A stretch of DNA of 39,826 nucleotides, taken from Kiritimatiellota bacterium. Lineage in GTDB: Bacteria; Verrucomicrobiota; Kiritimatiellia; RFP12; UBA1067. The notes beneath the pieces are model-generated. The model did no database searches. It was not told the origin of the DNA and saw nothing but the letters and a program-made list of their open reading frames with translations. The DNA lies in NCBI GenBank assembly GCA_009778475.1, contig WRJS01000020.1, positions 1 to 39,826 on the forward strand. The letters run 5' to 3'. A program made the translations under genes and the position numbers. Numbering within the stretch: position 1 is the first letter of the stretch; the number at the start of each line of letters is the position of its first letter. Below, one piece after another: positions 22,851 through 34,100 of this stretch.

Positions 22851-24035
22851 ATGAACATGACGAAAATGGGACGATGGACCGCCTGTGCGCTGGTCTTGGC
22901 GGGTCTGGCCGCACGGGCGGCGGAGGAGAAGGAATGGCAACTGACCGTGCTGTTCGAAAACCAAGAGGCATTGTCAACGTTTGTCATTAATTGGTTATCT
23001 CCCTCTACCTTTGCGGAGGTTCTCAGCGGGATACCGCCGGACGCTGATCGGACGTTTGGTGTTTCTGCGGGTGGGACGTGTGTGTTTGTGGATGAGGCGT
23101 TTACAGACCTGACGGCATCCGCACAACCCAGTCGCCTCGGGCTTCTTCCAGTGTATCCATTGGAAGCCCGCTGGGATTTGGCGAAAAACTCGCTCGGAGT
23201 GTATTGCGGCGAAACACTCATCTATGATGTGCCGGTAACAGGGGGTATCTCCAGTACACCTGATCGCGAAGAGTTGGTTCGTGCAGCTTATGGGATACCC
23301 CCGGAGTGGCTCTCTGGCAGCGCGTTAACCGAGTGGTATGCGGCGCGTGACCCAAGGCGGGTGGTCTTGCGCCTAAACCTGATTCCGCAAAGCGCGTATT
23401 CCGTGTATGGTGGGTTGGAGGATAATGCCCCTGTCGCAAGCGGTGAGGATGACGGGCGTGTCCGTACCGCGATGATACAGCGCGATGCCGCCAAAGGTAG
23501 CGTGGGATTGGGATGGACATGGAGGGACGCACCCCTCAACACCCGGCTGCATGTCTTTGCATCGCCGAGCTTGTCGAGTTCAGAATGGAGGTTGGTGAAC
23601 AACGTGATGTATCCAACTCCATTTTCGTTTGCTTCTTGGGTGTCGCCTGAGCCGAGCCTGTTTTTCTTTGCTGCTGACGATAAGGACAGCAATGGGGATG
23701 GCCTCTCGGATGCTATGGCGCTCTACCATTATGGTCTAAACCCCAATCGGTGGAGCACCGCAGGCGGGGGTATTTCAGACAGGGAGATGATTTTCCGGTT
23801 CGGGCTCAGCCCGTTTCTGAGTAACCAGAGTGGAGACGGCTATAGTGACGACGAGGTCGTGAATTTTATGCACGCTGACCCCACCATGGCAAAACCCGGC
23901 GCCGTTTCTTCTGTGCGCTATTACTACGATGCCGACGGTCGCCTGACGGGGGCCTTCTCTGGGGAAAACGCGGGTGCGGTGACGCGCAAGCTCAGCCCTG
24001 CGAACAACGTTAAAGAGCAAATCAACCATCCATAA
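22851..24035 (+). CDS. Exported protein with Ca-binding (TSP3-like) repeats and a C-terminal YD motif
   Basis: A 394-aa protein with signal peptide (MGRWTACALVLAGLAARAAE region). Residues about 25-270 are not recognised. Residues about 275-345 carry thrombospondin type 3-like calcium loops (DKDSNGDGLSDAMAL and SGDGYSDDEVVNF) of a kind often found in secreted proteins of this group. The C-terminus has a single YD/RHS-type motif, VRYYYDADGRLTGAFSGE. GAAGGAGG lies 7 nt before the ATG at 22851; the longer frame from 22806 is unlikely. Only 27 bp separate it from the RHS gene, so the two form an operon, and the lone YD motif hints at a functional link. Function unknown. Confidence 0.88.
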   Translation: MNMTKMGRWTACALVLAGLAARAAEEKEWQLTVLFENQEALSTFVINWLSPSTFAEVLSGIPPDADRTFGVSAGGTCVFVDEAFTDLTASAQPSRLGLLPVYPLEARWDLAKNSLGVYCGETLIYDVPVTGGISSTPDREELVRAAYGIPPEWLSGSALTEWYAARDPRRVVLRLNLIPQSAYSVYGGLEDNAPVASGEDDGRVRTAMIQRDAAKGSVGLGWTWRDAPLNTRLHVFASPSLSSSEWRLVNNVMYPTPFSFASWVSPEPSLFFFAADDKDSNGDGLSDAMALYHYGLNPNRWSTAGGGISDREMIFRFGLSPFLSNQSGDGYSDDEVVNFMHADPTMAKPGAVSSVRYYYDADGRLTGAFSGENAGAVTRKLSPANNVKEQINHP

Positions 24036-24062
24036 AACACCTTAAATCAGGAGATTTTTATT

Positions 24063-27000
24063 ATGAAACAAACGCTTTTCGCGATTGGCGCACTTATTTC
24101 CGGCATTTTGCTTGCCGACCCTCTTCCCGGCTGGCAGGAAGCCCGTATGGAGCGGGTCGAGCCAGGTTTTCACGCATCCATTACGCCTGCCGTAGGCATG
24201 GAACCCGAGACGGTTCAAATGGTATCCGCATTCACCGAGCTCCCGCCGGCGGATGATAGCGAGTTGATTGAGCTTGCGTGGGGTTTGCAACACGACCCTG
24301 TGCGCATCTTTAACTACGTCAAAAACAAGGTTGACTACACGCCGACGTATGGATTGATGAAAGGCCCGTTGCTGACCTTGCAGGGACGAAGCGGTAACGA
24401 CTGGGATCAGGCGGTCTTGCTGACGAAGCTGTTGCAGTTGAGCGGTTATTCGCCGTCCATCGGACACGGGATCATGCATATCCCGTTCACGGACGCAGAA
24501 AGCGGCTTTGACATGATGGACTGGCTGGGTGTTGTAAAGGGAGCCACCGACTACTGCCTCAGTTACGGCGGCATTCCGCATGGAAATTCCGGCCAAGTGG
24601 ATGGCTATGCGGTCAACCGCGTTTGGGTGGAAGTCGCTATTGAGGGCGTGACCTACAAACTGGATCCGACCATCAAGCGGTATTCCCGTCCCCCTGCGAC
24701 ATCATTTTCGTATGGTTACAACAAATCGGACTTGCTTTCCATTGCTGGCGGGACGGTCGGTGCCGATTATGTCCAAAACCTGAATCAAAACGCCCTCTTT
24801 ACCCATCTGGATTCGCTGGCGTTAAATTTGCGCGACGTGTTCAGGACGGAGCCGTTCGCCAACAAATCATTGGATAAAATATTAGGAGCGGATGCCATCA
24901 TCGAAGAACCTGCGGAGGAGTTGCCGCAAACATTGCCGTTTTCCGTGACGGACGCCGGCGTATGGGCGCAAATTCCAGACGAATTTTATCATAAACTTTC
25001 ATTGAAGCACGGAAATTTGGAAATCCCCAACATCAAAACCGCGGACCTCGCCAACCGTAGGCTGAGTGTTTTCTATACCCCAGTGCAAACACAACAACAA
25101 TCCGCGCCGATTGAAGGCCAGATGTTTGAAACGATACAAGGCGTTTCAATTCCTCTGGTGAGTGAATTAAAAAAAATTGACATCACGGCTCCGCAAAACC
25201 TCGTCAACAAAGAATTATCAATGGAAAAAACATCCATACAAACACCTAAATTGGAAATAAAAGCGCTTGCGGAATCCGGGGAAGGTACACCCATTGTCCA
25301 GTTGGACGTGCAAACCATACCCCTTGATTTCGGTTCAATTGTGAACGACGGGATGCAATATTCTGAATTTACAATAGGCCCCATTCCCTTGCCTAATCCG
25401 CCCTCGCAATGGACATTTGAATTCAATATGCAAAACAATCCGCAAACCGCGTTTTATTACAATGCCGCGTCCGTTTTGCCTGGCTGGCGGCCCTCTGGGA
25501 GCATCAGCGGCATCACAGTGAATGCCCCGCATAATTTTGTTTTATACATACGCATGATTGGTGATGGTCAAACCGCAGGAGTTAAAACAGGGACATTTAT
25601 ATTAAAACTTAAGCCTGCGGGCAATCCTAATTGGTCGGATGAAATCACTTACCAATTGACAGGCACGGTCACCCAATTGCAACCCCAAACAAACACGATG
25701 GCATTTACGAACAGCGTCCCAGAATCAGGGGAGTATTCACAATATGACGGCAGGGTGTACGATTTGAAAGGAAACTATACCATGGAGGTGAAAATGCAAA
25801 ACAATGGTGGCGGTACGGCATTCCGCCTTGTTGAGTTTGGTTATCTTCCGATGGATCTTGTCTCTGGCACCAAGGATTTTTCAAATTACACCATACCCAT
25901 TGATTTGCCGTTTATCGTGCAATTCACGGGCGAGGGACAAACACCCGGCTTAAAAACAGGAAAATTAACCATTTCCATAAAACCTCCTGGAAACATCTCC
26001 TGGATGCAAATCATGGAATATAATTTATCAGGTACGGTCATTGAGTCGCCGCGCGCCACGATTTACCTGGACGACATACCGCTTGGTACAGAAACGGGGC
26101 TGATGGCGCCCAGCGTGTTCACCATTGATTTCAAACATCCATACACGGTGGGGGATGACGTCAACCAGACCTCGGAAAAAATGTTGCGACGCGGCGGCAC
26201 CTACGCATTGCCGTACTCATTCGGGGGCGATGAAAACGGGTTGTCGTTGAATGCCAGAAGGCGGCAACTGCTCGCTTACAAGGAGCAGGGGCTTCCCGAC
26301 GATTCCCGCGAGGTGATGACCGAAAACCTGAACATCATCGGGCGCCAGTATCTTGAGGAGTGCGCACTGGTGGAGGCGTTTGAGGATAAACTCTACGGCA
26401 TCCGCCGCATCACGCACCACCGTATGGGTTACGCCGCGCAGGAGGCGGGCGCTTATGTGGACTTCCCCGCGTGCATCACGGGCACCTTCTGCAAGGATGT
26501 GTCGTTCGATGCCGCGTACCGGACTGTTTCGTTCTTCAACAGTATGTTGGAGCATTCCATTTGGGAGCAGACGCAGGGCAACGACGTACAGGCCGCCTCC
26601 ACGGTGTCCTTGCTGGTCAAAGCGAATGCGGACGGCAAGCGGGTTTACCTCGCCAACAACGAAAGCCAGTACAACGCGTTCAGGGCAAGCCTGACGGATT
26701 ATTCGCAATACGATTTGGCAAAATTTGCGGCCTATGCCCAAGCTGGCATCGGTCTGCTCCTGCCGCAAAGCGGCAACGTGTCGCTTGGGGATTACCAAGG
26801 ATACGGCTGGGTCGGTTTTGGAAACGGTTTCGCGCTCATGGAAATCGCTGGCGGGTGGGGGGCGGCAAATGGCGGTTTCAACGGCTTGCTGGGGAGTTTT
26901 GAAAACCAGTTTATCTATCAAGTTGCCGAATCAATAAAAACACTGAATATGTCTATAAACTCCAGCGTATTTAACGATCCCATCTGCACCGCCACGGGTG

Positions 27001-30000
27001 GTATGCTTTTTGATAACACCGACCTCACGCTCGGGAACGGCGGATCGCCCGCCCGTGGTCTGGCAATCACGCGGAATTACAACAGCAACGCCAACAATGT
27101 GGCGTCACCGATGGGATGGGGCTGGAAGCACAGTTATGATACGCAAGCGCGGGAAATATCCGATTATATGCCCGCGCTCGGAGGACGTGCGCCACGTGAC
27201 GCGCTGGCACTGTTCATCGCCAGCCAAATCAACATGGATTTGCTTGATGGCACGCCTGGTGCCAAGGAGTGGATGACCGCCGCATTGGTCACGCAATGGT
27301 TTTCCCAAAAACTCCGCAACAACGCGGTGGCGGTCACATGGGCGGATCGCGCCATGACGTTCACCCGCCATCTCGACGGCACGTACGAGCCTCGGCCGGG
27401 TGCCACCTCCGAACTCATCAAAGACATAAACAATGCCTACGCATTGACCCTTCGCGACGGCACGACCTACACATTCCGCAACGACGGGTTTCTGGGTTCC
27501 ATCCAGGACAAGGACAACTGGACTATCATGCTCTCATACAATGCGCAGACCAATGTGACACAGGTCGCCGACCATTGGGGTCACGCGCTCACATTTAATT
27601 ATACCGATGGCCGTGTCACGAGTATCCATGACAGTGCTGGGCGTTCCATACAGTACGGATACTCCCCCGTAGGCGACATAATTTCATTCACAGATCCTGA
27701 AAACAACACATGGACGTACTCGTACGACAACGCGCACCGTCTGGTGTCAGAAACCAACCCCGAGGGTTTGCGGACTGTTTACAACGTCTATGACGCACTT
27801 GGCAGGGTCAAGCAACAAACAAACGGCAGCGGAGATGTTTGGAATTACCACTGGACGGATTTTGAGAACAAAGAAATCGATCCCGCTGGGAATGAACGGA
27901 TTCATTATTTCGATTCGCAATACCGACCGCTCGGGGAATCTGTGTTGCCGGGACTTCGGACATACATCGAATACGACGGTCAGGATCATCCCGTGGCAAT
28001 GTGGGATGTGGACGGCAATGTGTCGTATGCGATTTACGACATCAACCATAACGTCCTCACGAATATCAACGCGCTGGGGGAAACCACAACCACGGTGTAC
28101 AACGAACGGCATTACCCCGTGGAAATCACCGACGCGCTCGGCAACACAACACACATCGAATATGATGCCGCCAACCATCCGATATGCATCACCGATGCCG
28201 AGGGCGGTGTCACGCTCATGGAATATAATGAATTCGGGTTGCCCGCCAGCGTCACCGATCCCGATGGCGGCGTCACGCTCTACGGCTACTTGAGCAACCA
28301 CGGCTTTGGTAATCCCACATGGATCCTGTTCCCTGACATCACCTATGTCAATAATGCTTTCGATGAACGTGGCGACCTCATCATGACCCGTGTCATGGAC
28401 GACAACACGGTTTACAGCACAACCTGGACGGACTACGACAACCGCCGCCTTCCCGTCGCCGTCACCGCGCCGGACAACGGCATCACCTCCAACCGTTACG
28501 ACGCGGTAGGCCGCTTGGTGGAGACGGTTGACGCGCTCGGGCGCAGCACCGTCACCACCTATACGCCCAATTACAAACCCGACACCGTGACATTGCCCAA
28601 CGGCGCGGTCATCAAAAATTACTATGACGCATTGGACAATCTTGTAGCCGTAATGGATTCAAGGGGCGGGGTGTCAAGCAATGCGTTCAACTGCCTCGGG
28701 TGGAGGACAGCAAGCTGGGATTCGTATGGTCAACGGACATCGTATGTGTATGACAACAGGGGTAATGTCATCGCCGTCACGAATGCGCTTGGGGACGTGG
28801 TCGCGACGGAGTACGATGCGCTCAACAGGCCTTTCCGCGTAACGGATCCACTCGGCAATGTCTCCACCTCGACGTACAATGCCGTAGGGCAGGTGGTGTC
28901 CGCCACAGACCCGCTGAACCGTGTGCGTCAGTTTGCTTACGACGCGACAGGTCGAAACACGCATATCATCCGGCCGAGCGGGGCGACCGACACCTTCGGC
29001 TACTCCCTGAGCGGAAACCGCACGCGTTACACGAATGCGGAAGGGCATAGTTTCCACACGTCGTATGATGCCTTGGGGCGCCCCATCGCTGCCACGAATG
29101 CCATCGGCAAACAGGCTTTTAGCCGATCATACTTGGCTACGGGCAGTATCGCCACGCATGAGAATGGCAACGGGGAAATTACGGGATACACGTATGATTC
29201 TTGTAATCGTCTGATCAAGGAGACGAGCCTTGCGGACAATCAAGTGTCTGCCTTCTCGTATGATGTGGCGGGGAATATGCTCTCAGCGTCGAACGCCGTC
29301 TCACAAATGAGTTTCTCGTATGGCGCGTTAAATGACCTCACATCCGCCAACATGAAAATCTCCAGCCACACATTCCCGCTAAACTGGTCGCGCGATGTCG
29401 GCGGCTTGGTCACGAACATCACCTACGCAGTAGGCAAAGACGTGTCCCGCGCCCATGATTTGAACGGACGCCTCACAAGTGTAACGGATTGGCTGGGGCA
29501 CACATGGACGTTTGCCTACGACGACGCGGGCCGCGCGATCGGCGGCACGTCGCCGGGCGGCGTTTCCCATTCCGTCGCGTATGATGCGGCGGGCAGGGTG
29601 TCCGCGTGGAACGTCGGCGACATCGCGGGACGCTCCATCACCCGCGATGCCGCAGGCCAGCGCATCCGCGACGACATCACAACCGGGCCATTGCCGAGCA
29701 TCACCGAAAGCCGCCGCGCCGATTACACCTACGACGCCGCCGACAGAATCACCCACGCCACCGTCGCCACCGCGCCCACAAAGACCGCCGATGAAACCAT
29801 GCGCATTGAGGATTTCATTTACTCTGACGACGGCGCTGTGGCATCCATCATGTCGGGCGAAGCAACCTTGTTCAGCACCGCTTACACGCCGCAAGGGCGG
29901 CTTGCCGAACTGGATGACAGGATATTCGAGTATGACGCCCTCGGTAATCGCGTCATTGCGGACGGACGGTTGTGGGTTCTCAACCATGATGATTCACGCA

Positions 30001-31046
30001 AACGCCCGATCATCGAGTGTCAACCCGACGGAACGCCAATCCGTTATTACATTTGGGGTCCGGGACGGTTATTGGGTTTCATTGACGCGGCCAACAACGC
30101 ATTGACGGTCGCCCATTCAGACGAATACGGCAACATCATCGCTCTCACCGAAAGTAGCGGCGGCGTCTCCGCCGCCGTCTTTACCGCGCACTACGGCCCC
30201 CACGGCGACGACTGGGGAACCACGGGAACAAACCCCACCCCCTTCGCTTGGCTCGGCGGCCACGGCGTCCGTAAAATCGGCGGCGAGTATGGTCTCTACC
30301 TGACCACGCACCGCCTCTACTCCAGTGCCTTAAACCGCTTCCTCTCCCCCGACCCCCTCGGACTGGACGGCGGCTTGAACCTCTACGCATACGCCGAAAA
30401 CAATCCCATGGCGAACATTGATCCAGCAGGGTTGAGTGCGGAAAAATTTAGTAACAGTAGTGTTGTTGGGACGGCGTGGAATATTTTTGCTGGCAACCCT
30501 GTCAATAATTTACTTACTCAACCCGATTTCGGATTATCATTGCTATCTGTAAATATTGTTCAGGCAGCTTCAAGTGCCGTCAATCCATTTACAATGGGAA
30601 TATTGTCAAAAATTAGTTCTGGTCTAGACGACACAGTCGATTTAGCAAAATTAATAAATGGAAACAATCCGGTATATGGCTATATTGGAAAGGGTGTTCT
30701 GGCTTTCGACATTTGCAATATTGGCTATACCGCATGGACGGCTCCTGATGGATTCAAAACACAAACTGCTATTATTGAAACTGTAAGTTGGCTTGGAGGG
30801 AAGGCAAGTGGGTTTATCTTTGGGTTAGGTGGTGCCGGGCTAGGTTTCGAACTTGCCGGACCTCCTGGTGCTCTTTGTTTAGGAGGTGTATTGGCCGTGT
30901 ACGGCAATTATGCAGGAAGTGATTATTTTCGCGGGGTAATGAATGATTACTATTACAACCGAAATCTTCAAAAAGATGCCCAAACTACTGTCAATGTCTC
31001 ACCCATAGACTTCAACCCGAATAACTATCGTCCTCTCCGCTATTAG
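24063..31046 (+). CDS. Giant RHS/YD-repeat protein with transglutaminase-like N-terminus and variable tip
   Basis: A 2327-aa exported protein (signal peptide MKQTLFAIGALISGILLA). Residues about 75-210 resemble a transglutaminase-like domain, but the catalytic Cys site reads GNDWDQA (residues 111-117), and the His before WVEV is Arg; only the Asp in LDPT remains. Two related beta-sandwich repeats follow (about 425-540 and 557-670). Residues about 1160-1990 are YD repeats (EYDALNRPFRVTDPLGNVS and similar). The RHS core (YLTTHRLYSSALNRFLSPDP to NNPMANIDPAGL) ends at about residue 2123. The last about 200 residues (from nt 30433) are AT-richer, with a glycine-rich hydrophobic stretch, and look like an exchangeable toxin or effector tip. 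AGGAG lies 9 nt before the ATG. No immunity gene is seen downstream. Confidence 0.95.
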   Translation: MKQTLFAIGALISGILLADPLPGWQEARMERVEPGFHASITPAVGMEPETVQMVSAFTELPPADDSELIELAWGLQHDPVRIFNYVKNKVDYTPTYGLMKGPLLTLQGRSGNDWDQAVLLTKLLQLSGYSPSIGHGIMHIPFTDAESGFDMMDWLGVVKGATDYCLSYGGIPHGNSGQVDGYAVNRVWVEVAIEGVTYKLDPTIKRYSRPPATSFSYGYNKSDLLSIAGGTVGADYVQNLNQNALFTHLDSLALNLRDVFRTEPFANKSLDKILGADAIIEEPAEELPQTLPFSVTDAGVWAQIPDEFYHKLSLKHGNLEIPNIKTADLANRRLSVFYTPVQTQQQSAPIEGQMFETIQGVSIPLVSELKKIDITAPQNLVNKELSMEKTSIQTPKLEIKALAESGEGTPIVQLDVQTIPLDFGSIVNDGMQYSEFTIGPIPLPNPPSQWTFEFNMQNNPQTAFYYNAASVLPGWRPSGSISGITVNAPHNFVLYIRMIGDGQTAGVKTGTFILKLKPAGNPNWSDEITYQLTGTVTQLQPQTNTMAFTNSVPESGEYSQYDGRVYDLKGNYTMEVKMQNNGGGTAFRLVEFGYLPMDLVSGTKDFSNYTIPIDLPFIVQFTGEGQTPGLKTGKLTISIKPPGNISWMQIMEYNLSGTVIESPRATIYLDDIPLGTETGLMAPSVFTIDFKHPYTVGDDVNQTSEKMLRRGGTYALPYSFGGDENGLSLNARRRQLLAYKEQGLPDDSREVMTENLNIIGRQYLEECALVEAFEDKLYGIRRITHHRMGYAAQEAGAYVDFPACITGTFCKDVSFDAAYRTVSFFNSMLEHSIWEQTQGNDVQAASTVSLLVKANADGKRVYLANNESQYNAFRASLTDYSQYDLAKFAAYAQAGIGLLLPQSGNVSLGDYQGYGWVGFGNGFALMEIAGGWGAANGGFNGLLGSFENQFIYQVAESIKTLNMSINSSVFNDPICTATGGMLFDNTDLTLGNGGSPARGLAITRNYNSNANNVASPMGWGWKHSYDTQAREISDYMPALGGRAPRDALALFIASQINMDLLDGTPGAKEWMTAALVTQWFSQKLRNNAVAVTWADRAMTFTRHLDGTYEPRPGATSELIKDINNAYALTLRDGTTYTFRNDGFLGSIQDKDNWTIMLSYNAQTNVTQVADHWGHALTFNYTDGRVTSIHDSAGRSIQYGYSPVGDIISFTDPENNTWTYSYDNAHRLVSETNPEGLRTVYNVYDALGRVKQQTNGSGDVWNYHWTDFENKEIDPAGNERIHYFDSQYRPLGESVLPGLRTYIEYDGQDHPVAMWDVDGNVSYAIYDINHNVLTNINALGETTTTVYNERHYPVEITDALGNTTHIEYDAANHPICITDAEGGVTLMEYNEFGLPASVTDPDGGVTLYGYLSNHGFGNPTWILFPDITYVNNAFDERGDLIMTRVMDDNTVYSTTWTDYDNRRLPVAVTAPDNGITSNRYDAVGRLVETVDALGRSTVTTYTPNYKPDTVTLPNGAVIKNYYDALDNLVAVMDSRGGVSSNAFNCLGWRTASWDSYGQRTSYVYDNRGNVIAVTNALGDVVATEYDALNRPFRVTDPLGNVSTSTYNAVGQVVSATDPLNRVRQFAYDATGRNTHIIRPSGATDTFGYSLSGNRTRYTNAEGHSFHTSYDALGRPIAATNAIGKQAFSRSYLATGSIATHENGNGEITGYTYDSCNRLIKETSLADNQVSAFSYDVAGNMLSASNAVSQMSFSYGALNDLTSANMKISSHTFPLNWSRDVGGLVTNITYAVGKDVSRAHDLNGRLTSVTDWLGHTWTFAYDDAGRAIGGTSPGGVSHSVAYDAAGRVSAWNVGDIAGRSITRDAAGQRIRDDITTGPLPSITESRRADYTYDAADRITHATVATAPTKTADETMRIEDFIYSDDGAVASIMSGEATLFSTAYTPQGRLAELDDRIFEYDALGNRVIADGRLWVLNHDDSRKRPIIECQPDGTPIRYYIWGPGRLLGFIDAANNALTVAHSDEYGNIIALTESSGGVSAAVFTAHYGPHGDDWGTTGTNPTPFAWLGGHGVRKIGGEYGLYLTTHRLYSSALNRFLSPDPLGLDGGLNLYAYAENNPMANIDPAGLSAEKFSNSSVVGTAWNIFAGNPVNNLLTQPDFGLSLLSVNIVQAASSAVNPFTMGILSKISSGLDDTVDLAKLINGNNPVYGYIGKGVLAFDICNIGYTAWTAPDGFKTQTAIIETVSWLGGKASGFIFGLGGAGLGFELAGPPGALCLGGVLAVYGNYAGSDYFRGVMNDYYYNRNLQKDAQTTVNVSPIDFNPNNYRPLRY

Positions 31047-31104
31047 TTCCGTCACACGACAGCATCTCATCGGAGACCACCCTAACAACCGCAAAGGAAC
31101 AACC

Positions 31105-34100
31105 ATGAAAAACTTCTTCACAACCGGCATGAACGCGCGGAGCCTCGCCATCGCGCTTGGAATGGCGGCGGGCTTGGCGCACGCCGCGACGTGGTACGTC
31201 AACCCTGACGGGAATAACGGCAACGGGCAATCGTGGGCGACCGCGAAGCAGACCATCCAGGCGGCCATCAACCTTGCCGTCGCGGGCGACACGGTTGTCG
31301 TGACAAACGGCACTTACGCGCCCATTGTGACGGACAACAAAGCCATCACCATCCAAAGCGTTAACGGCGCGGAGCACACACTCATTGATGGCGGCGGCGC
31401 GAGCCGTTGCGCGATGTTGGGCGACGGGTCGGGGAATCAAAACAACACCCTCTTGGCCGGCTTTACCTTGAAGAATGGCTTGGCATCGGCCACCTTAGGA
31501 GGGGCGCAAGGTGGTGGAGGGGCGCAAGGCGGCACATTGAACAACTGCATGTTGACGGGGAATAAAGTGAGTGGTTTGGCCGTGTTGCTCAACCCTTGCG
31601 GTGGCGGGGCGTATGGCAGCATATTGAACAACTGTGTGTTGAAGGCAAATTCCGCGGGGGATGGCGGGGCTGGCCGCGGCGGCGGGGCATATCTCAGCAC
31701 GTTGAACAACTGCACGGTGACGGAGAATCATGCGTATCATGGCGCCGGGGCGTATAGTTGCACACTGAACAATTGTTTGATAACAAAAAACTCCGTTTGG
31801 ACAACGGCCGGCCAAGGCGGAGGCGCGTATGGCGGCACGTTGAACAATTGCACCGTTTCGGAAAACAAGGCAAATAATGGAGGCGGTGTCTATGAAAATT
31901 TGTTCGTTTCGTTGAATGTAAACAATTGTATCGTGTGGGAAAACGTGGATACGATCGGCGGGGCGGTCAACAATTATAATGGCGGCACCTTCAATTATTC
32001 GTGCACAACCCCATCACATTCAGGGACGGGGAACATCACCACGAACCCGATGTTCGCGGATGCGGCGAGCGGGAATTATTGGTTGCAATCGAATTCGCCA
32101 TGCATCAACAAGGGGTCGAATGTGCTGGTGGTCGGGGCATCTGACTTGGATGGCAATGTCCGCATTTGGGGCGGCACGGTGGACATGGGCGCGTATGAAC
32201 ATGGATCCCCGCCTCTCGTCCAGACCGCGACGCTAAACCCCAACGGCGGAGCAAGCGGGACGGCGTCCGTCACCGTGACTTACGGCTCGGCCATGCCATC
32301 GGGCGCCGCCGCGCCGAGAAGGACGGGATACACGTTCCAAGGTTATTGGGACACGAGCGCCGCAAGCGGCGGGACGCAATACTACAACGCTTCGATGGGT
32401 TCGGTGCGTAATTGGGACAAAACGCAAAACACCACTCTTTACGCGCGATGGAATGCGAACACCCACACCGTGACCCTCAATCCAAACGGCGGTTCAGGCG
32501 GAACGACGTCCGTCACCGCGACTTACGACTCACCCATGCCGACAGCCATCGCTCCGACACGGGACGGGTATTATGTTTTTCTGGGTTATTGGGACACGGA
32601 AAACGCCAACGCCGGGACACAATATTACACCGCTTCAATGGAATCGGCGCGGAATTGGGACAAAGCGCAAAACACCACTCTTCACGCCTCATATGGATTG
32701 TTACCATGGTACGTGGACGCTTCGCAATTCGACGACAGCGGCGACGGCAGGAGTTGGGCGACAGCCAAAAAAAACATTCAGGCGGCGGTGGATCTTGCCG
32801 CTACGGACGACACCATTTATGTGACGAACGGCGTGTACGCATCGATTTCGACAGGAAACAAGGTCATCACCATCCAAAGCGTCAATGGCGCGGGGGACAC
32901 CATCATCGATGGCGGAAGTGTGAGCCGTTGCGCAACGTTGGGCTCGGCAATCGGGCACACCAACACCGTGCTCAACGGTTTCACCTTGCGTAACGGGGTT
33001 ATCGGTACAATCATGAATAACGGGATGGGTGGAGGCGCCTTTTGCGGCGCACTGAACCACTGTATCCTGACAGGGAATATGGCAAAGTTCGGGATGGGCG
33101 GCGGGACGTGTTACAGCATATTGAACAACTGCCTCCTGACGGGAAATACAGCGGGACAGTCTGGAGGAGGGGCGTATTTAAGCACCTTGAACAACTGCAC
33201 GGTGACAGGGAACAAGGCGGATAGCATTGGAGGCGGCTCGCACAATGGCACGTTGAACAACTGCATCATCTGGGGAAACACCGATGTCAGGGACTTGGTG
33301 AACAACTATTCCGGCGGCACCTTCAATTATTCCTGCACCACACCCTTGCCTTTCAACGGGGCAGGAAACATTGCGACAGACCCGCTTTTCACGGACGCGG
33401 CAAACGGTAATTTCCGCCTCCAGCCGACCTCGCCGTGTACCCGCGCGGGCAACAACGCTTATGTCAACTGGGAATATGACCTTGACGGCCATCTGCGCGT
33501 TTGGGGTAGCACGGTGGACATGGGGGCGTATGAGTATATGCCGGTCGTCGTCACGGTGACGCTTGACGGGCAAGGGGGCGGCGTATCGCCCGAGAGCATC
33601 ACGGTGATGCTGGGTGACACATACGGTATGTTGCCAACGCCAACCCGTACCGGATATGCCTTCGATGGCTGGTTCACCGATGTAGCGGGTGGCATTCAGG
33701 TCACTGCCTCGACTGTCGTGACGGTGGCTTCGGGGCATACACTTTACGCACGGTGGGTTTTTGGCAACTATTTCGTCGATGCCTCACGCCAAGACGACAG
33801 TGGCGACGGACGGAGTTGGGCGACGGCCAAAAAAAACATCCAAGCGGCAGTCAACCTTGCTGTTGCAGGTAATGTGGTTGTCGTGACGAACGGCGTGTAC
33901 GCGCCGATTTCGACGGACAATAAAGCCATCACCATCCAAAGCGTTAACGGCGCGGACGTGACTGTCATCAACGGCGGCGGTACGAATCGCTGTGCGACGC
34001 TGGCAACAGTAGATGGGAACAACAACACCGTCCTCATGGGGTTTACGCTAACGAACGGACACGTCGAGGCTAAATACACGAACGATAAAACCGGAGGCGG

